Assembly (NCBI GenBank): GCA_023415205.1
Contig: JAEZLR010000014.1
Location: 1 to 10,798 of the forward strand
Origin: Bacillota bacterium
GTDB lineage: Bacteria; Bacillota; Clostridia; DSM-8532
DNA: 10,798 bases
Reading direction: 5' to 3'
Shown: one piece after another, positions 7,384-10,798 of the stretch
Position numbering within the stretch: the stretch's first letter is position 1
How the letters are laid out: every line of letters begins with the position of its first letter
Position numbers and translations under genes: made by a program
The notes under the pieces: generated by a model
What the model was told of the DNA's origin: nothing
Databases searched by the model: none
What the model saw: the letters and a program-made list of their open reading frames with translations, nothing else

Positions 7384-8442
7384 ATGTCTGATAATACCAA
7401 ACCATGGCTGCATCCGGTTTTCTTCTTAAGCAACAGAGTTTTCCGCGTCTATCTGGGCGGTCGACTGTTTTCCGAATTTATGGGAGACGACTCCGTGGAC
7501 AGTAACTTTCCCGAGGAATGGATTTGCTCTACGGTTTGCGCCATCAATGACGGGCACAATGACCCCCTGGAAGGCATTTCACGGCGGTTGGAGGACGGCA
7601 AGCCCTTCCATGAGCTAATTGCGGAAAACCCCGTTGAGTATTTGGGCGACAGAAAGGATCTGGGTGTGCTGGTGAAGTATTTGGACAGCGCCATCCGTCT
7701 TCCCATGCAGGTCCATCCCACCCGCAGCTTTTCCAGAGAGCACTTCAACAGTCCTTATGGTAAGGCAGAGGCCTGGTTGGTGCTGGCTACCCGTCCTGAT
7801 GCTTGCATCTACTTCGGCTTTAGCCGTGAGGTGAGCCGCGAGGAGTTTGCCGCAGCCGTGGAGGAAAGCGAGACGAATCCAGAGGCCATGACCGGCTTTG
7901 TAAATCGGTTGCCTGTCCATTCCGGTGATGTGTTTTTCGTGGACGCCAGTGTGATCCATGCTATTGGCGCAGGGTGCCTGATACTTGAGGTTCAGGAGCC
8001 CACGGACTTTACCATCCAGCCTGAATACTGGTGCGGTGATTACCACCTGAACGCTAAGGAAATGTATCTGGGACTTTCACCTGAGATGGCTATGGATTGC
8101 TTCAATTTTGAGTTATACGGGCAGAAGGTCATTGATAGGGGGCGCAAGACACCAGTCATCCTCCGAAAAGACGAGAAAGTAACAGTGGAAGGTCTCATCA
8201 CTGAGGACGATACCCCCTGCTTCTCCATGACCCGCTATACCCTGAATAAGGGCGAGATTAGTCTGGATGTCCCGGCATCCATCTGGGTGTGCGTCGAGGG
8301 CAGAGGAACCGTCATCTCCGGTAAAGAAAAAAGAAGCATTAAGCAGGGCGACTATTTCTTCCTCCCGGCCGCAGCTGCTGGAAAATGTGTTATCGGTACC
8401 GATGAAACAGTAAAAGTTGTGTGCTGCGCAGGTGGAAAATAA
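7384..8442 (+). CDS. manA: Type I mannose-6-phosphate isomerase
   Basis: This is a 352-residue cupin-fold enzyme that interconverts mannose-6-phosphate and fructose-6-phosphate, feeding mannose into glycolysis in the cytoplasm. Zinc-site motifs are in place: LPMQVHP (Gln109, His111), GKAEAW (Glu129) and HAIGAG (His192), followed by LILEVQEPTDFT, which parallels the LLLEIQ.NSDTT stretch of the family. Its length fits the short bacterial type I forms. ATG 7384 is chosen because AAGGAG stands 9 nt upstream. An in-frame ATG at 7336 coincides with the predicted transcription start and cannot be used. The gene is first in the rightward unit, directly opposite the mannosidase operon, and confirms a mannose theme. 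A less characterised isomerase specificity within the family remains possible. Confidence 0.88.
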   Translation: MSDNTKPWLHPVFFLSNRVFRVYLGGRLFSEFMGDDSVDSNFPEEWICSTVCAINDGHNDPLEGISRRLEDGKPFHELIAENPVEYLGDRKDLGVLVKYLDSAIRLPMQVHPTRSFSREHFNSPYGKAEAWLVLATRPDACIYFGFSREVSREEFAAAVEESETNPEAMTGFVNRLPVHSGDVFFVDASVIHAIGAGCLILEVQEPTDFTIQPEYWCGDYHLNAKEMYLGLSPEMAMDCFNFELYGQKVIDRGRKTPVILRKDEKVTVEGLITEDDTPCFSMTRYTLNKGEISLDVPASIWVCVEGRGTVISGKEKRSIKQGDYFFLPAAAAGKCVIGTDETVKVVCCAGGK

Positions 8443-8461
8443 AAAAAGAGTAAGGTATAAT
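8433..8461 (+). promoter_or_regulatory. Possible internal promoter for the ROK regulator
   Basis: A perfect TATAAT at 8456-8461 is preceded at 17 bp by TGGAAA (8433-8438), a 4/6 match to the -35 that overlaps the manA stop codon. It would start transcription near 8468, within 25 nt of the regulator's ATG. It could give the regulator basal expression independent of the manA promoter. The -35 is weak, so the call is moderate. Confidence 0.45.
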
Positions 8462-8477
8462 GTGGTTATTCTACCAC
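8462..8477. promoter_or_regulatory. Small dyad at the regulator's predicted start site
   Basis: GTGGT (8462-8466) and ACCAC (8473-8477) form a perfect 5-bp inverted repeat around TATTCT, directly after the TATAAT and directly before the ribosome site. It could be an autoregulatory operator or an RNA hairpin. The heptamer GTGGTTA in it also occurs at 7282-7288, inside the leftward promoter's spacer. Both points are suggestive only. Confidence 0.25.
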
Positions 8478-8492
8478 GGAGGATGAAGTAAT

Positions 8493-9629
8493 ATGACCAA
8501 GTCTGCGCGCAATGCGGAGTATACAAAAGAATATAATCGGAAGATGTTTCTGCGTCTTCTTCGTAGAGAATCCCTGTCGCGTTCAGAACTTGCAAGAAGA
8601 TTAGGGCTGACAAGAGCAGCCGCGTCTCTCATTGCCGACGAGCTTTTGCATGAGGGCGTTATACGAGAGACAGCTGCAACCTCCAAGCAGCTTGGCAGAA
8701 CCCCTGTACCGCTGGCTCTGTGTCCGGATTGGGCCTATGCCATAGGCGTATATCTGAACCGAGACGGCTGTATGGCGGCTCTCGTGAACGTCTGCGGTGA
8801 GGTGCTGGAAAAGGAACGTCTCCGCATCGGTGAGGGTGAAGGCGAGGAAAAGCTTTCCCCCCTGGTGGCTTCCATTAACAGAATGTTGGCCAATGCTTGC
8901 CTTTCCATGGAAGCACTTGCCGGAGTCGGAATCTCGGCCCCCGGCCCTTTGGATGGCGAGAGTGGTAGAATTCTTAATCCGCCACGCTTTGATTTGTGGC
9001 ATCAGACGGATATCGGCCCCATGCTCAGCAAGGAGTTGGGGGTGCCGGTCTATCTGGAAAATAACGCCACCTGCCTGGCGCGTTATAACCTGGGAAAGCC
9101 GGAGGCAGGGGGTAGTGAGAATTTCTTGCTGCTGTTGGTTGACAGCGGCATTGGCTCCGGTGTCATTTCCGGAGGAAAGGTTCTAAAAGGCGCCGGCTAT
9201 TTTACCAGTGAGCTGGGGCATATCTCAATCAATTACAAAGGAAAGCGCTGTGCCTGTGGCAATGTGGGCTGCATGGAAGCCTATGCCTCCATGCCTAATC
9301 TTTTCAGTGATAGTTCGTTTTCCGACTGGAACCAGGTCATCGCCCAGCATGAGAGCAAAGAAGCTGCCTCACTCATCCAGAAGGAAGCCGAATACCTATC
9401 AGTGGGTATTGTCAGTTTGATTAACCTGGTGAGCATTGATACGGTGTTGCTTGCAGGCGACATCCTCGAAGGAGTGGAACATTTTGCACCTATCCTGGAA
9501 AAGATGGTCAATGGCAGAATAATGCGCAGGGATATCCTGCCAGTGAGAGTGATGCCCTCCTGTCCCGGGCCGGATGCACAGGTGAAATCAGCTGCCGATG
9601 TGGTCTTTGATCGCTTTCTGATGGTTTAG
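8493..9629 (+). CDS. ROK-family transcriptional regulator
   Basis: This 378-residue protein combines an N-terminal winged-helix DNA-binding domain (about 13-70, with SRSELARRLGLTRAAASLI as the helix-turn-helix) with a ROK sugar-binding domain. Visible ROK features are GISAPGPLD (146-154), the DSGIGSGVISGGKVLKGAGY loop (217-236), ELGH (Glu240, His243) and the zinc motif CACGNVGC (Cys253, Cys255, Cys260). The catalytic Asp of ROK kinases (ENDAN-type motif) is Asn191 here, which argues against kinase activity. It most likely represses one or both divergent operons and releases DNA on binding a sugar or sugar phosphate (family knowledge plus inference). GGAGGA at 8478-8483, 9 nt upstream, supports the ATG. 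It lies 50 bp after manA and 16 bp before the mutarotase gene. Confidence 0.88.
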   Translation: MTKSARNAEYTKEYNRKMFLRLLRRESLSRSELARRLGLTRAAASLIADELLHEGVIRETAATSKQLGRTPVPLALCPDWAYAIGVYLNRDGCMAALVNVCGEVLEKERLRIGEGEGEEKLSPLVASINRMLANACLSMEALAGVGISAPGPLDGESGRILNPPRFDLWHQTDIGPMLSKELGVPVYLENNATCLARYNLGKPEAGGSENFLLLLVDSGIGSGVISGGKVLKGAGYFTSELGHISINYKGKRCACGNVGCMEAYASMPNLFSDSSFSDWNQVIAQHESKEAASLIQKEAEYLSVGIVSLINLVSIDTVLLAGDILEGVEHFAPILEKMVNGRIMRRDILPVRVMPSCPGPDAQVKSAADVVFDRFLMV

Positions 9630-9645
9630 GAAATTAGGAGATTTT

Positions 9646-10512
9646 ATGAGAATTACAATAGAAAACAGTGTGCTCTGCGTGACAGTTGAGAGTTTCGGGG
9701 CAGAGCTGAAATCTGCGTGCAGTCTTGAGGACGGCAAAGAATTTATGTGGCAGGATAATCCACAAATCTGGAGCGATACCGCACCCTTTCTGTTCCCTGT
9801 GGTGGCCCGTCAACTTAACGATTCGTACTATCTGAACGGCCGACGCTACGAAATGCCCATGCACGGTTTTGCAAAGGACAGGGATTTTGAGATTACAGAC
9901 CAGAAAGCGGACAGTGTAACTCTGACTCTACATGAGGATGAAGAGACACTCTCCTGGTACCCGTTCCGTTTTACCGTAAAGACCACTTTTTCTCTCTGTG
10001 GAAGAGAGTTACACGTTTCCCACACCGTGGAGAATAATAGTAACTCCGACATGCCCTTTTCTATCGGCGAGCATCCCGGCTTTGCCATCCCCATGGAGCC
10101 GGGGGAGTCTATTGAAGACTACTATCTGGATTTTTCCCATACGGAAATGGCAGAACGCTTTTATCTGGATGATGAGATCATCTGTGGTAGCGAGCCCTAT
10201 CTCAACGGAAATATCCTGCCCATCAGATATGACACTTTCAATCGCGGTGCGCTGATCTTCAAGGGATTGAGATCCGATCGGGTCACGCTCCGAGGAAGAA
10301 ATCACAGCCGCAGCGTCAGTGTTGATTTGAGCGATTGGCGCTATCTGGGGATCTGGGCAAAGCCCCATGCCGAATATGTTTGTATAGAGCCGTGGAATGG
10401 GCTTGCCTCTTCAGTTGACTCGAGCAGCAATATCTGGGAGAAGGAAGGCATCATGTGCCTTGCTCCTAAGAAAAACCGCAGATTCACAATGAATATTAGA
10501 TTTGACTGGTAA
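9646..10512 (+). CDS. Aldose-1-epimerase family protein (LacX-like mutarotase)
   Basis: This 288-residue predicted cytoplasmic beta-sandwich enzyme would interconvert alpha and beta anomers of a hexose or hexose derivative. Key motifs are FLFPVVARQ (48-56), MHGFAKDRDF with His73, IGEHPGF with His143 as likely acid, and CIEPWNG with Glu248 as likely base. Length and motif pattern fit the LacX-like branch rather than classical GalM of about 340 residues. AGGAG at 9636-9640 with a 5-nt spacer supports the start. It lies 16 bp behind the ROK gene and is surely co-transcribed. In this context it would speed anomer exchange of mannose released by the glycosidases, which retain or invert the anomer (inference). 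No rho-independent terminator is evident in the about 26 bp before the mobile-element end. Confidence 0.84.
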   Translation: MRITIENSVLCVTVESFGAELKSACSLEDGKEFMWQDNPQIWSDTAPFLFPVVARQLNDSYYLNGRRYEMPMHGFAKDRDFEITDQKADSVTLTLHEDEETLSWYPFRFTVKTTFSLCGRELHVSHTVENNSNSDMPFSIGEHPGFAIPMEPGESIEDYYLDFSHTEMAERFYLDDEIICGSEPYLNGNILPIRYDTFNRGALIFKGLRSDRVTLRGRNHSRSVSVDLSDWRYLGIWAKPHAEYVCIEPWNGLASSVDSSSNIWEKEGIMCLAPKKNRRFTMNIRFDW

Positions 10513-10538
10513 AGAAAGCAGACCGTCATCTTTAGAAT

Positions 10539-10642
10539 AAAAAGGGGCTGTCTCAAAAGTTAGATTCATAGTAGGCCATGATGTTCAAATCTTTTTGCTG
10601 TCCTCGTCGCAGGAAGTTGTAAATGCTCGAGTTTGTTCTCAT
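10539..10642 (-). mobile_element. Insertion-sequence end remnant (right), transposase tail plus terminal repeat
   Basis: AAAAAGGGGCTGTCTCAAAA (10539-10558) is the exact inverse of 147-166. On the minus strand a frame from ATG 10642 reads 29 residues (MRTNSSIYNFLRRG..., ending NIMAYYESNF) and stops at TGA 10553-10555 inside the terminal motif. The frame stays open upstream into the edge repeat. Together with the left copy it brackets the gene cluster, both tails pointing inward. I read it as the 3' end of a transposase gene plus its terminal inverted repeat. The family is not certain, and a short independent small protein is less likely. Confidence 0.55.
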
Positions 10643-10643
10643 G

Positions 10644-10669
10644 GGGGAACTTGCTTCGCCAAGTTCCCC
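10644..10669. other. Strong GC-rich hairpin in right-edge repeat region
   Basis: GGGGAACTTG (10644-10653) pairs perfectly with CAAGTTCCCC (10660-10669) around a 6-nt loop, CTTCGC. There is no T-run on either side, so it is not a standard rho-independent terminator, although it could slow polymerase leaving the rightward operon. It lies directly upstream of the ATG of the transposase-tail frame on the minus strand. It has no counterpart in the left-edge repeat. Confidence 0.6.
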
Positions 10670-10716
10670 TGGGTCGCTGGCAATCGCGCCATCCAGGTTG
10701 CATGGCCGAGCAGTGA

Positions 10717-10798
10717 AGCGAAGCGGAACGACCAGGCCAGGCGCGTGCCGGCTAAAAGCAACATCCTGTTGCTTTTACCTCACTCGATCTACACTCTC
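10717..10798 (+). repeat. 82-bp edge direct repeat, right copy
   Basis: This matches positions 1-82 in the same orientation with three substitutions and includes the same hairpin (10753-10762 with 10768-10777, loop ATCCT). The window ends exactly at the last aligned base of the left copy's match. An open plus-strand frame from ATG 10623 runs through it to the window edge but looks like a by-product of the repeat, not a gene. Confidence 0.9.

Noticed and set aside
7189..7413. Upstream extension of the transporter frame
   Set aside because: It runs through the predicted leftward start site and promoter and across the manA start, so it cannot be on the transcript.
10623..10798. Plus-strand frame starting at ATG 10623 and open to the window end
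   Set aside because: It lies in repeat sequence antisense to the transposase-tail frame, with no ribosome site. Its composition (many Arg, Ser, Cys) looks non-coding.

Overview
The window looks like a carbohydrate-utilisation locus from a Gram-positive anaerobe, most likely a gut Clostridia (Bacillota; possibly an Oscillospiraceae relative). This placement is an inference from the near-consensus sigma-A promoters, strong AGGAGGT-type ribosome binding sites, mid-range base composition and the family mix. The sequence contains no rRNA or other marker to settle it.

Layout: two divergent transcription units leave a 195-bp intergenic region (7189-7383). The leftward unit, in transcription order, encodes an MFS-type transporter (5851-7188), a GH76-like (alpha/alpha)6-barrel hydrolase (4682-5830), a calcineurin-like metallophosphoesterase with an N-terminal fibronectin-type domain (3330-4685) and a large GH38-like alpha-mannosidase (187-3300). 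The rightward unit encodes a type I mannose-6-phosphate isomerase (7384-8442), a ROK-family repressor-like regulator (8493-9629) and an aldose-1-epimerase/LacX-like mutarotase (9646-10512). Gene gaps are 20 bp, a 4-bp ATGA overlap and 29 bp on the left, and 50 and 16 bp on the right. This fits two operons, with a possible extra promoter in front of the regulator.

Working model (inference): a small mannoside, possibly modified or phosphorylated, is imported by the MFS protein and processed in the cytoplasm by the GH76-like and GH38-like enzymes and the phosphoesterase, none of which has a visible signal peptide. The mutarotase equilibrates the free sugar and ManA converts mannose-6-phosphate to fructose-6-phosphate. 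No sugar kinase is visible, so mannose phosphorylation must be encoded elsewhere or the substrate is already phosphorylated. The ROK protein is the obvious candidate regulator. The intergenic region holds two back-to-back promoters (TTGACA-17-TATACT leftward and TTGACA-17-TATAAT rightward), placed symmetrically around the palindrome TGTCAA-N5-TTGACA, which is a plausible operator.

Edges: both ends are repeat sequence. An 82-bp direct repeat (79/82 identical) occupies positions 1-82 and 10717-10798. Just inside it, in inverted orientation, lie two insertion-sequence-like ends sharing a 20-bp terminal motif and short transposase-tail-like reading frames ending NIMAY...F-stop. The gene cluster is therefore bracketed by mobile-element debris, and the window probably ends where it does because of these repeats. 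I see no tRNA, rRNA or CRISPR array.
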